From: Hymenobacter sublimis
GTDB lineage: Bacteria; Bacteroidota; Bacteroidia; Cytophagales; Hymenobacteraceae
Length of the DNA stretch: 64,000 nucleotides
Assembly (NCBI RefSeq): GCF_023101345.1
Contig: NZ_CP095848.1
Coordinates: forward strand, 3,808,001 to 3,872,000
Direction of reading: 5' to 3'
Of this stretch, positions 42,171 to 50,574 are shown piece after piece. Below the pieces are notes generated by a model. That model searched no databases. It saw only the letters and a list, made by a program, of their open reading frames with translations, and had not been told where the DNA came from. Each line of letters starts with the position of its first letter. The first letter of the stretch is position 1. The translations under genes and the position numbers were made by a program.

Positions 42171-42861
42171 TCAGGCCGTGCATCATGGCGTAGCGGATAA
42201 GGGCAGCCGTGTTTTTGGCCTGGGTTTTTTCGATGATGTTCTGGCGGTGCGTTTCGATGGTGCGCTTGCTGGCAAAGAGCTGATCCGCTATTTCCGCGTT
42301 GGTCAGCCCTTCGGCAATCAGCTTGAGCACCTCCATTTCCCGCACCGATAGTTCTACGGGGCCGTTGCGGTGCAGCGCCATGGTAAAGGAGGGGTGCGGC
42401 TCGGCGGCCTCGCTTACCGGGGTAGCTCGTTCGGGTGCCGCCCGCTGCATCGTGCGGTTGAGCAGGCTGAGGCCGATTTCGGAGCATAAAAACGGCCGGC
42501 CCGCCGCTACCGTACGGATGCCGTGGGTGATTTCAGCGCTTTCCGCATTTTTTAGCGCGTAACCCCGCGCCCCGGCCTGCAACATCCGATGCACGTAACT
42601 CTCGTGGTCGAGCATAGACAGCACGAGCACCTGCGTTTCCGGAAAGTGAGTACGGAGGGAGTCCATGGTAACGAAGCCATCCATGACGGGCATGTTGACG
42701 TCCATCAGCACTACATCGGCTGGGGTAGTTGTCAGCAGATTTAATAGTGCCTGGCCATTGCTGGCTTCGCCTACCACCTGAATATCAGGCTCACGCGAGA
42801 GAATGGCCCGGATACCGTCCCGCAGAATGGTATGGTCATCAGCAAGCAATACACGAATCAT
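42163..42861 (-). CDS. NarL/FixJ-family response regulator
   Basis: A 232-residue regulator. The receiver starts MIRVLLADDHTILRDGIRAI; the phospho-acceptor Asp is in DVVLMDVNMPVMDG, with LVLSML and the switch Lys in GYALKNA. The C-terminal LuxR-type HTH reads ELSVREMEVLKLIAEGLTNA then KRTIETHRQNI. It should bind DNA on phosphorylation. No sensor kinase is adjacent, so it is an orphan; the only kinase in the window is 27 kb away. ATG at 42861. Confidence 0.94.
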   Translation of the reverse strand: MIRVLLADDHTILRDGIRAILSREPDIQVVGEASNGQALLNLLTTTPADVVLMDVNMPVMDGFVTMDSLRTHFPETQVLVLSMLDHESYVHRMLQAGARGYALKNAESAEITHGIRTVAAGRPFLCSEIGLSLLNRTMQRAAPERATPVSEAAEPHPSFTMALHRNGPVELSVREMEVLKLIAEGLTNAEIADQLFASKRTIETHRQNIIEKTQAKNTAALIRYAMMHGLIE

Positions 42862-43328
42862 AGAGGGGTCGATTCAAACTCAGCAGTAGAAAGGCCACGT
42901 GGCCACAGCTCGCCAATAGTACGGAATAACTACTGTGAAGGCTGCATGGGAGCTGCCACATTCGGGCGGAAAGCGGGCCTCTTCTCATCACTGACCGGGT
43001 TCTTTCACCTTCTGGCCTCCCCCACCCTTTCGGGCTGATCCTACCACCTTGCGTTGGCCCTATTGCCTTGGAGGCTAGCTAGTATTGCTGCCGAGGCAGC
43101 AACGGGCTCGGCCCGCACGTGCCTGGTCCGGGCTTCCCGCCGCACGGGTACTCCGCGCCGCCGTATTCAGTAGAATCACTTATCTATAAATCAGTGTTTT
43201 ACACCTACTTTATCGAATATAGTACCCGTATATTGTAGTACGTTTCCTTACCTAGAGCCCAGGGCTTAGAAGTTGTGCGGAAGACGCTGTGACGTGTTTG
43301 GTTTCACCTGTGCTACCCCTTTCTTACT
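42862..43328. other. Intergenic region, no gene seen
   Basis: The left half is GC-rich without a believable frame and has a small hairpin (TTGCTGCC / GGCAGCAA near 43087-43104). The right part (43165-43255) is strongly AT-rich (ATCACTTATCTATAAATCAG) and is a likely promoter region for the STAS gene. No exact TAnnTTTG was found. Confidence 0.45.
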
Positions 43329-43685
43329 ATGGAAGTCTACCGTGAAATTCTTCCTGAGAGCTACCTGCTCATCCTCACCGATGATAGCCAGCCCACGGCG
43401 CGGGCCCAACTCTCGTACGCCCTGCGCCGGGCCATTCGGAGCGGTAAGCCCAGCATCTGGATTGATTGTAGCCACCTGCGTAACCTTTCCTTTTCTACGC
43501 TGCGGCTGCTGGTGCGCTACTACCAGCGCCTGCGCGAGCGGCAGATTCCGTTGGTGCTGTGCCACCTCGGCGACTCAGCCCACCAGTTGCTGGCCCGCCT
43601 GCCTACCTCCAGCTGCCCGCCCGTAGTTCCCTCCTTGCTCGATGCTGAGCGGTACTGCCGGAGCCAGCATGTACTCGTGCACTAG
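43329..43685 (+). CDS. STAS domain-like protein
   Basis: A 118-residue soluble protein (MEVYREILPESYLLILTDDS). The central PSIWIDCSHLRNLSFSTLRL matches the STAS pattern in which an acidic strand end precedes the Ser-rich phosphorylation loop and helix (anti-sigma antagonist and MlaB types). The next strand QIPLVLCHLGDSAHQLL fits the fold. Such proteins act as switchable partners; no anti-sigma factor or transporter gene is adjacent, so the partner is unknown. Confidence 0.75.
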   Translation: MEVYREILPESYLLILTDDSQPTARAQLSYALRRAIRSGKPSIWIDCSHLRNLSFSTLRLLVRYYQRLRERQIPLVLCHLGDSAHQLLARLPTSSCPPVVPSLLDAERYCRSQHVLVH

Positions 43686-43862
43686 TTCTTGGGCCTTCAC
43701 GCGGACACGGTGGCTGGTAACTTCCCGATAGTCAGAAGCTTTCGAATGAACCGCTAATGGTAGCCGGGCAGTACTGTAGGAACAGGATACAGGTAGAAGC
43801 GGCTGGGCCATCGATGGAATGAAATATTCTGCGTAAGCTGCGGCATCTCAACCGTTGCCCGC

Positions 43863-45350
43863 ATGAATTCTGCTCCGCTTTCCGGCCTCTACGCTCCCTC
43901 CCTAAGCCTGCTCACCGACCTTTACCAGGTTACCATGGCCTACGGCTACTGGCAGCAGGGCATGCAGGACCGCGAGGCTGTATTTCACTTGTACTTTCGC
44001 CGGCCGCCCTTTGCGGGTGGCTACGCCGTGGGCGCGGGCCTAGCCTACGTGGTCGATTTTCTGCAGAACCTGCAGTTTTCCGAAGACGATCTGCACTACC
44101 TCGGCAGCCTGAAAAGCGCCAAGGGCGGGGTCATGTTTCCGCCAGAATTTCTGGCCTATCTCCGCGAGCTAAAGTTCAGCTGCGACGTGGATGCTGTTGC
44201 GGAAGGCACCGTAGTATTTGCCAATGAGCCCCTGATTCGGGTGCAGGGTCCGCTATTACAGGCTCAACTGGTGGAAACGGCCCTCCTGACACTCGTCAAC
44301 TTCCAAACGCTGATTGCCACCAAGGCTTCGCGCATTCGAGAGGCGGCCGGCTCCGACACGGTGCTGGAGTTTGGGTTGCGCCGGGCCCAGGGCTTTGATG
44401 GCGGCCTGAGTGCCAGCCGCGCCGCCTACCTCGGCGGAGTCGATGCAACTTCTAACGTGCTGGCCGGACAGCGCTTCGGCATTCCGGTAAAGGGTACCCA
44501 TGCCCACAGTTGGGTAATGGCGTTTGAGCAGGAGCAAGAAGCTTTTGCCGCCTACGCCCAGGCCTTCCCCGATGATTCCGTTTTTCTGGTGGACACCTAC
44601 GACACGCTGGAAGGCGTGCGCCACGCCATCAGCGTAGCCCGGGAGCTGCGCGCCAAGGGCCACGAACTGGGCGGCATCCGCCTCGACTCCGGGGACTTAG
44701 CCTACCTCAGCCGCGAGGCTCGGGCTTTGCTCAATGAAGCAGGGTTCGAGAATGTGCGCATTGTGGCCAGCAATGACCTGGAAGAAAATCTTATCACCAG
44801 CCTCAAGCAGCAAGGGGCCAAAATTGATACCTGGGGCATTGGCACGCAGCTAGTAACGGCCTACGACCAGCCGGCCCTAGGAGGAGTGTATAAAATGGCT
44901 GCCCTGCGCAAGCCAGATGATTCGGGCTGGGACTTTACCATCAAGCTTTCTGAGCAACTAGCGAAAACCAGCATTCCGGGCATTTTGCAGGTGCGCCGCT
45001 ACGAAAGCGAAAAAGGCCAGCCCCGCGCCGATATGCTCTACAATGTAGCCGAGCCCCTGCCCGACCAGCTCACCATCGTCGATCCGCTCGACGCTACCCG
45101 CCGCCGCCCCGTGCGCCCCGATGCTACCTACCGGGAGCTGCTGGAGCCTATTTTCCGCCGCGGCCAGCTGGTGCACCAATTGCCCACGTTGCAAGAAAGC
45201 CGCGCCCGCGCCCACCGGGAGGTGCTAGCCCTTGACCCCAGCATCCGCCGCTTCCTGAACCCGCACACCTACCCCGTCGGCCTGGAGGAAACCCTGAACA
45301 CCTTCCGCACCAACTTGATTCTGGAGAAACGGCCCCAACGGCCCGCGTAG
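43863..45350 (+). CDS. pncB: Nicotinate phosphoribosyltransferase
   Basis: A 495-residue enzyme that makes nicotinate mononucleotide from nicotinate and PRPP, the salvage entry to NAD. The start MNSAPLSGLYAPSLSLLTDL leads into YQVTMAYGYW; the active-site region holds LEFGLRRAQGFDGGL, ASRAAYLGGVDATSNVLAG and KGTHAHSWVMAF; the phosphate site has IRLDSGDLAYLS and IVASNDLEE. The WGIGTQLVTAYDQPALGGVY motif is also kept. It appears to be transcribed alone. The size suits the longer bacterial type. Confidence 0.95.
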   Translation: MNSAPLSGLYAPSLSLLTDLYQVTMAYGYWQQGMQDREAVFHLYFRRPPFAGGYAVGAGLAYVVDFLQNLQFSEDDLHYLGSLKSAKGGVMFPPEFLAYLRELKFSCDVDAVAEGTVVFANEPLIRVQGPLLQAQLVETALLTLVNFQTLIATKASRIREAAGSDTVLEFGLRRAQGFDGGLSASRAAYLGGVDATSNVLAGQRFGIPVKGTHAHSWVMAFEQEQEAFAAYAQAFPDDSVFLVDTYDTLEGVRHAISVARELRAKGHELGGIRLDSGDLAYLSREARALLNEAGFENVRIVASNDLEENLITSLKQQGAKIDTWGIGTQLVTAYDQPALGGVYKMAALRKPDDSGWDFTIKLSEQLAKTSIPGILQVRRYESEKGQPRADMLYNVAEPLPDQLTIVDPLDATRRRPVRPDATYRELLEPIFRRGQLVHQLPTLQESRARAHREVLALDPSIRRFLNPHTYPVGLEETLNTFRTNLILEKRPQRPA

Positions 45351-45460
45351 TGGCTTGTGGCTTACTCACGTGAGCGAACAGCTCTTCTGAGCTCAGAACA
45401 GAAGCTTATAGTCCCGACTTGAAGGAGCCATTCTCTGCCCTCGCAGCAACCAACTACTTA

Positions 45461-45997
45461 TTACAAAGCGCCGAACTTCTTCCAGAGGCGGGGTAGCATT
45501 TTGGGTAGCTGGTTTTCCGTCCAGTCTTCGCCGGTGGTTACGGAGTCGGCGTAATCCAGGCCGCGGGTGAGGGCTACGGCCCGGGGAAAGGTGTCGTCTT
45601 CCTCCTGCTTGCCGGTGCGACGGGCGTAGGCCAGGCCGGCTACGTAGAGCAGGGCCTCAAACTCCTGATATGGGTCGTGAAGTAGAGGGGCCAGGGAATC
45701 GGGGTTGCGTAGGGCTTCTGTGAATACGGTTTCGCCCTGGCCAACCAGCCAGCACCGGAAGTACAGATACGGATCCTCGGAAACGTAGCCGTCGATGATT
45801 TTCTGGGCGGCCATGATGAGGAAGGTATCGGCCTCCAACACGTATTGGCGCAGCAGGCATTCAAACTCTACTATCTGTTCGGGCGAGTAGCTTTCCAAGC
45901 GGCTTATCAGGGCCTGCTGGTGGCGCTCCTGGTCACCCAGCGCAGCTTCCCTGGTCGAATCAATGATTTGCCAAAACTCGTTCTTATCCATTGCCAT
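45461..45997 (-). CDS. DUF4240 domain protein
   Basis: A 178-residue soluble protein. The N-terminus MDKNEFWQIIDSTREAALGD with a following AQKIIDGYVSEDPYLYFRCW is the DUF4240 pattern (shared with the MolR C-terminal region and some WGR-like proteins). The family function is unknown. Two in-frame ATGs are possible, at 45997 and 45991; a GAGG sequence stands about 12 nt before the first. Strongly acidic in the C-terminal third. Confidence 0.85.
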   Translation of the reverse strand: MAMDKNEFWQIIDSTREAALGDQERHQQALISRLESYSPEQIVEFECLLRQYVLEADTFLIMAAQKIIDGYVSEDPYLYFRCWLVGQGETVFTEALRNPDSLAPLLHDPYQEFEALLYVAGLAYARRTGKQEEDDTFPRAVALTRGLDYADSVTTGEDWTENQLPKMLPRLWKKFGAL

Positions 45998-46195
45998 GTG
46001 CTGTTACCCTCGTTGACTACGCCCGGTTTTCGAACCGGCCCGAGACATCAAAACTATATACGGCCGCCGCGAAAGTCTATACCTGCTGCCCCCGCTGCCG
46101 CCACTACTTTTGGAAGTGCTTTGTTATACTAGCACTTCCGGCCTCGCCGCTAGCTATTTGCGTAGCTGTTTCATTGTTCTAACCATCCCTGCCAT

Positions 46196-46411
46196 ATGAC
46201 TACTCTTCGGTTCAAAACCAGCATTAATTGTGCTAACTGCCTGCGCGCCGTCACGCCCTTCCTCGATGCGGAAGCCAGCGTAGAAAAGTGGAGTGTTGAT
46301 ACCAATAACCCCGATAAAATCCTGACGGTGGAAGGTGCAAACCCCATTCCGGAACTGGTTATGAAGTCGGTGTCGCAGGCCGGATTCGATATTGAGCCGC
46401 TCGCCGCGTAG
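46196..46411 (+). CDS. Heavy-metal-associated (HMA) domain protein
   Basis: A 71-residue single-domain protein. The metal site is INCANCLRAV, a CxxC near residues 13-16, in the beta-alpha-beta-beta-alpha-beta order of Atx1/CopZ copper chaperones; it ends VSQAGFDIEPLAA. The usual GM(T/H)CxxC lacks the Met. It may bind Cu(I) or zinc. No copper ATPase is adjacent. Confidence 0.85.
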   Translation: MTTLRFKTSINCANCLRAVTPFLDAEASVEKWSVDTNNPDKILTVEGANPIPELVMKSVSQAGFDIEPLAA

Positions 46412-46517
46412 CTTTTTGCCGGGCTGCTAAAGGCCGACTTTTTACGAATGGTCGGGCTTCAGCAGCTTTGGGCCAGCCCCTTCCTAACTTGGCCGGCTCC
46501 TTACCTACCTTGCGCCC

Positions 46518-46865
46518 ATGCCTATGCGTTTTACCTTTCTGCTGATGCTGGCCTCTTGGGTGGGGTTCAGCAGCTGCCAACCGGCTCAGCCCGTAACAGC
46601 TACCCCTGCTCAGGCCAGCGAAACGGCCACTACCTCAGCAGCTGGAGCTTCTACTGAAGCCGCCGCCCGCGCCGCCGTGACCCGTCTTGTGCAGCAGCAG
46701 CCCAACGCGGCCCTGTACCAGTTAGATTCGGCCCGCGCACTGGAGGTAGAAAACCACTGGCAAGTTCTGGTTCCCCGCACCGACTGGGCGGGCCGGATGC
46801 CGAACAAAGCGGCCTTCGAGGTAGATAAGCAAACCGGGGTCGTTAGCGTCTTGGCCGTAAAATAG
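46518..46865 (+). CDS. Small hypothetical lipoprotein
   Basis: A 115-residue protein with signal MPMRFTFLLMLASWVGFSSC and lipobox cysteine at residue 20. A Thr/Ala-rich linker of ~30 residues precedes a short domain of ~60 residues (AVTRLVQQQPNAALYQLDSA, NHWQVLVPRTDWAGRMPNKA, AFEVDKQTGVVSVLAV), reminiscent of PepSY-like or NTF2-fold inhibitor domains, but I cannot assign one with confidence. It converges with purM across a long hairpin. Confidence 0.75.
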   Translation: MPMRFTFLLMLASWVGFSSCQPAQPVTATPAQASETATTSAAGASTEAAARAAVTRLVQQQPNAALYQLDSARALEVENHWQVLVPRTDWAGRMPNKAAFEVDKQTGVVSVLAVK

Positions 46866-46937
46866 CTAGCACCCGCAGCTTCCTCATTGCAGAGGCTCAC
46901 TGCCTGCCAACTGCTGATGGGATTTTCATCCAGTTCT

Positions 46938-46985
46938 AAAGCAGAAAGCCGCTCTATGATTTCTCATGGAGCGGCTTTCTGCTTT
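46938..46985. terminator. Bidirectional terminator before purM
   Basis: Arms 46938-46959 and 46964-46985 form a 22-bp stem (one G-T pair) around TTTC, with T runs on both sides. It lies between a plus-strand lipoprotein gene and the end of the minus-strand purM gene. Confidence 0.9.
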
Positions 46986-47001
46986 TCGAGTTGTGACCAA
47001 C

Positions 47002-48111
47002 TTATGCTTCGTAGCGCAACTCGCCAGCACCCACGTTTAGCCGAATACCGGGCTCCGGCGTAATGCGGCCGGCAACCTGCGCGTCGTAGCCCTGGCTGCG
47101 GAGGCTAGCGGCTACGGCCTCGGCCTGGGCTTCGTCGGTGACCAGGAGCATGCCGTTGCCCATGTTCCAGTAGAGGTAGGCGTCGGCAGGGGTGATGCCG
47201 GCTAGCTCCGTGAGCTTCTGCATGGCGGGCAGGGGCTCGAAGAGGTTGGTCAGCTCAGCACCGACGCCGTTTTTAAGCACCCGCCTGAAGTTATCAGCAA
47301 TGCCGCCGCCCGTGATGTGGGCCGCGGCGTAGAGCGGCAGGCCCGCATCCAGCACCCGCGCCACGCCGGGCGAGTAGATCAGGGAAGGCGCAAGCAGCAC
47401 CTCGCCCCAGGTGTGGCCGGCGCTGCCGTGGGGGGTAGCGTCCGGGCCATCGTACGGGGCCGAATGCCAGTTTTCGCCGAACAGATTTTGGAGGGTGCGG
47501 CGGGCCAAGGAGAAGCCGTTGGAGCGGAAGCTCGGCGAACGAAGCGCTACTACCGCTTGGCCAGCTTGCACGCCCGCGCCGCTCAAGGGGCGCTCCAGGC
47601 TGGGGTGCAGACTACCGATGGCCGTGGAGCACCAGTTGAAGTTCATGCGGGCACCCGCCCAGCCCCCGATGCGGTTGCCCAATTCAGCAATTTCACCGCC
47701 TGTAATGGCAACTTCGGCAAAGTTGCAGGCGTCGTGCAGGCCGCGCATCAGCTCGTCAATCACCTCGTAATCGAGGGTATTCACGTCGATGATGTTGCTG
47801 AGGTTGGTGGGCACGAAGCCGCCCACGATAAGGTCATCGGCCGTCATGGCTACTAGGTCGTAGCCGAGCGTATCGAATTTCCCTACCCGCTCCGCTACCT
47901 CAATCTTCGTCCCGATACCGTCGGAGCTGATGCCCAAGCGGGCGTTGCCAAAGCGAATTTCGTTGGCAAAGCCGCCGTCCAGGTCCTGGGCTGCCTCCCC
48001 AGGCTTGCCGGCCCGGTTCGGAAAGGTTTTTTTAGACCAGGCGTAGGCGTTGCGGGAGCATTCGTTGCCGAGGTCGATGTCGTAACCGGCGGGTTTCTGG
48101 GAGGAGGACAT
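47002..48111 (-). CDS. purM: Phosphoribosylformylglycinamidine cyclo-ligase
   Basis: A 369-residue AIR synthetase that closes the imidazole ring (FGAM + ATP to AIR). Seen are LGISSDGIGTKIEVAERVGK, YDLVAMTADDLIVGGFVPTN, ITGGEIAELGNRIGG and HITGGGIADNFRRVLKNG, in the order of the PurM fold. It is the last gene of the purine cluster on this strand. ATG at 48111; an inverted repeat of 130 bp separates it from purF, so translation may be independent. Confidence 0.96.
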   Translation of the reverse strand: MSSSQKPAGYDIDLGNECSRNAYAWSKKTFPNRAGKPGEAAQDLDGGFANEIRFGNARLGISSDGIGTKIEVAERVGKFDTLGYDLVAMTADDLIVGGFVPTNLSNIIDVNTLDYEVIDELMRGLHDACNFAEVAITGGEIAELGNRIGGWAGARMNFNWCSTAIGSLHPSLERPLSGAGVQAGQAVVALRSPSFRSNGFSLARRTLQNLFGENWHSAPYDGPDATPHGSAGHTWGEVLLAPSLIYSPGVARVLDAGLPLYAAAHITGGGIADNFRRVLKNGVGAELTNLFEPLPAMQKLTELAGITPADAYLYWNMGNGMLLVTDEAQAEAVAASLRSQGYDAQVAGRITPEPGIRLNVGAGELRYEA

Positions 48112-48114
48112 AGG

Positions 48115-48245
48115 TAGAAAGAAGCTAGAAGCTAGAAGTTAGGAGCTAGGAGGAAAGTGAAGAAGCTAGAGGCGCAACAGGTGCAGGTTCAGCAAGCCAC
48201 TAGAACGAATTCTAGCTCCTAGCTTCTGACTACTAGCTTCCAACT
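48115..48245. repeat. Inverted repeat with CTAGAAG-type arms between purF and purM
   Basis: The left arm (~48117-48156, AGCTAGAAGCTAGAAGTTAG) and the right arm (~48209-48243, CTAGCTCCTAGCTTCTGACT) are built of iterated AGCTAGAAG units and complement each other imperfectly. It lies between co-transcribed purF and purM. Confidence 0.75.
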
Positions 48246-48247
48246 TA

Positions 48248-49756
48248 CTAATGCTCGGTGGGCTCGGGGGCTTTGGCACTCACGGAGGGTGTAGAATCGG
48301 TGCCTTGCTTTTTGTCGGAGCGGTGGCTTTGACGCTCCTCCTGAATGTGGCGCAGGTACTTGGTTACGTCGCCGGTGGGGTAGTGGCCGGTGAAGCAGGC
48401 AAAGCAGTTGCCGCCGTGGCCCTTCTCTTCCGAAAACAGCTCCTGCAAGTCCTCAATCGACTGATAGATAACCTTATCGGCCTCAATATAGCGGCAGATT
48501 TCCTCCTCCGTGTAGTTGGCGGCAATCAGCTCGGTGCTCATAGCCATATCAATGCCATAGATGCAGGGCGAGACGATGGGCGGGGCACTGCTGATGAAGT
48601 ACACCTCCGTGGCCCCCGCCTCGCGCAAAATGCGCACAATACGCCGCGAGGTAGTGCCGCGCACAATGCTGTCATCGACCACGGCAATCTTCTTGCCTTC
48701 TACGAACTCCCGGATGGGGTTGAGCTTTTTCTTGACGATGTCCTCGCGGCCGGCTTGGCTGCTCACAATAAAGGAGCGGCCCATGTGGTTGTTTTTCACC
48801 AAGGCCCGGCGGTAAGGCACCCCAATGGCCTCGGCCAGGCCGGACGCTGAGAAGTAGCCCGACGAAGGCACATCAATCACCATGTCCGGCTGAATACCTG
48901 ATTCGATGACCTTACGGGCCAGCATCTTACCCAGCCGCACCCGCTCCCGGGCCACTAGGCGGCCGTGAATGGTGGAATCTTCCCGCGCGAAGTAGATGTG
49001 TTCGAACACGCAGAACGCCTTGGGCTGGGCATAGGGGTTTTTATAGTGAACCTTAAAATCCTTGTCGATAAACACTGCCTGGCCGGGTCCTACGTTCTTG
49101 ATAAACTCAAACCCGAGGTAGTCAAAACAGGTGCTTTCGGAGGCAAAGGCATAGATTGGGCCTTTCTCCGTCTGGCGGCAACCCAGCACCAGGGGCCGGA
49201 TGGCCAGGGGGTCGTTGAAGGCCAGCAGGCCGTGCCCAGCAATGACAGTAATGGTAGCGTAGGCGCCCTTCACTAGCTCCTGGGTGGTTTCTACGGCGTC
49301 GAAGATGTCGATAACCGAGAGGTTGTCGAGGTTTTTCAGCCGCAGCTCCGAAGCGAAAGTGTACATGATCAGCTCCAGGTCGTTGCTGGTTTTGGGCAAC
49401 ACGTGGTACTTCTCGTGTAGGCGCTTGGCGGCCTGCCGGAAGTTGATGACGTTACCGTTGTGCACCATGGCCAGCCCGAAGGGGTAGCTGGTGGTAAATG
49501 GCTGGGCTAGCTCGGCATCGTTGGAACCCTGGGTGGTGTAGCGGGCGTGGCCGATGCCGATGTTGCCCTTCAGCTTCTTGAGTTGCTTAGGACGGAACAC
49601 GTCGGCAATCAGGCCGTTGCCTTTGCAGAGGTGGAAGTTGTCGTCGAAGGTGGCTATGCCGGCCGCATCCTGGCCGCGGTGCTGAAGCGCCGTCAACCCA
49701 AATACGATGTCGTGGGCGACGTCATCGGGGCCGTAAAAACCTACAATTCCGCACAT
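48248..49756 (-). CDS. purF: Amidophosphoribosyltransferase
   Basis: A 502-residue enzyme for the first committed step of purine synthesis (PRPP + glutamine to phosphoribosylamine). The start MCGIVGFYGPDDVAHD puts the nucleophilic cysteine directly after Met, so no propeptide needs to be cut. The PRPP loop is AVVDDSIVRGTTSR. Cysteines that match the iron-sulfur ligands of the Bacillus-type enzyme are seen in AFCVFEHIYFARED, VSPCIYGIDM and CFACFTGHYPTGD. Regulation by nucleotides is expected from the family. Confidence 0.97.
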   Translation of the reverse strand: MCGIVGFYGPDDVAHDIVFGLTALQHRGQDAAGIATFDDNFHLCKGNGLIADVFRPKQLKKLKGNIGIGHARYTTQGSNDAELAQPFTTSYPFGLAMVHNGNVINFRQAAKRLHEKYHVLPKTSNDLELIMYTFASELRLKNLDNLSVIDIFDAVETTQELVKGAYATITVIAGHGLLAFNDPLAIRPLVLGCRQTEKGPIYAFASESTCFDYLGFEFIKNVGPGQAVFIDKDFKVHYKNPYAQPKAFCVFEHIYFAREDSTIHGRLVARERVRLGKMLARKVIESGIQPDMVIDVPSSGYFSASGLAEAIGVPYRRALVKNNHMGRSFIVSSQAGREDIVKKKLNPIREFVEGKKIAVVDDSIVRGTTSRRIVRILREAGATEVYFISSAPPIVSPCIYGIDMAMSTELIAANYTEEEICRYIEADKVIYQSIEDLQELFSEEKGHGGNCFACFTGHYPTGDVTKYLRHIQEERQSHRSDKKQGTDSTPSVSAKAPEPTEH

Positions 49757-49815
49757 GTCGGTAGTGTGTTATCAGTTGCCAGGTGGTAGCTGGATTCCGG
49801 GGTGGGTGGTGATGT

Positions 49816-50574
49816 TCAACGAATAGCCTCACCCCCGGCATCTTCGGCAGAAGAACCGGACGAGAATGGCACCAGAGGCTCGGGGGTAGGAGGTGAAACG
49901 GCAGCCGTTTCGGAGGTAGGAATGGATAGCTCGCCTTGCATGAGGCGGGCTAGGGTATTGGCGTACAGCCGGTGCTCCACGGCTAGGCCGCGGCGCTCCA
50001 CTTCGCCCAAGGTGTCAGCCCCGCGCAAATCCACGGGGTGCTGGGCTAGAATAGGGCCGGTGTCCAGCCCCTCATCAACCAGATGCACCGTGATTTTGGT
50101 TTCCGGCAGCTGATTTTCAAAGGCCCACTCGTAGGCGTGCAAGCCCTGGTGCTGGTGCGTATCGGCGGGATGAATGTTAAGAATGCGCCCGGCAAACGCC
50201 CGAATGAACGTAGGCGACAGAATGCGCATGTAACCAGCCAGCACCACGTAATCGGGCTGATAGTGGTTCAGGATTTCTACTACCTCGGCGTCGTACTCCG
50301 CACGCTTGCGGCCCTGGCTGCTGAGGCTGGCGGTAGGGCACCCCAGCCCGGCGGCCGTTTCCAGGCCAGGGGCATCGGGCTTGTTGCTGAACACCACGGC
50401 TACCTCAGCCAAGCCCTGCAACACGCCGTTTTGCACGGCCTGCACCAAGGCCACCATGTTGGAGCCCCGACCGGAGAGAAGAATGGCGAGGCGTTTGGCC
50501 TCCCTTTCCGCCCCCTCCTCCCGCAAAGAGGAGCTGGGGAGTGAAGCATCCGGATGTCCTGTATTTTTCTTCAC
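49816..50574 (-). CDS. purN: Phosphoribosylglycinamide formyltransferase with repeat-derived N-terminus
   Basis: A 252-residue GAR transformylase (10-formyl-THF dependent). The core begins RLAILLSGRGSNMVALVQAV and has the catalytic NIHP (His and Asn) and GLDTGPIL (Asp) motifs, with FSNKPDAPGLETAA between. The usual SLLPxxPG loop is ADTHQHQG. The only fitting start is GTG at 50574, which overlaps the purD stop (GTGA). This adds ~27 residues (KNTGHPDASLPSSSLREEGA) that come from a C-rich palindromic repeat (about 50508-50537) and have no counterpart in the family. A ~35-residue acidic tail follows the core. Confidence 0.92.
   Translation of the reverse strand: MKKNTGHPDASLPSSSLREEGAEREAKRLAILLSGRGSNMVALVQAVQNGVLQGLAEVAVVFSNKPDAPGLETAAGLGCPTASLSSQGRKRAEYDAEVVEILNHYQPDYVVLAGYMRILSPTFIRAFAGRILNIHPADTHQHQGLHAYEWAFENQLPETKITVHLVDEGLDTGPILAQHPVDLRGADTLGEVERRGLAVEHRLYANTLARLMQGELSIPTSETAAVSPPTPEPLVPFSSGSSAEDAGGEAIR

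Noticed and set aside
42163..42861. Pairing of the NarL-type regulator with the six-PAS kinase as a two-component system
   Set aside because: The genes are 27 kb apart and of types that do not normally pair; there is no evidence beyond co-presence.
43087..43104. Small hairpin TTGCTGCC/GGCAGCAA as terminator
   Set aside because: No T run and no gene end nearby; 8-bp palindromes are expected in GC-rich DNA.
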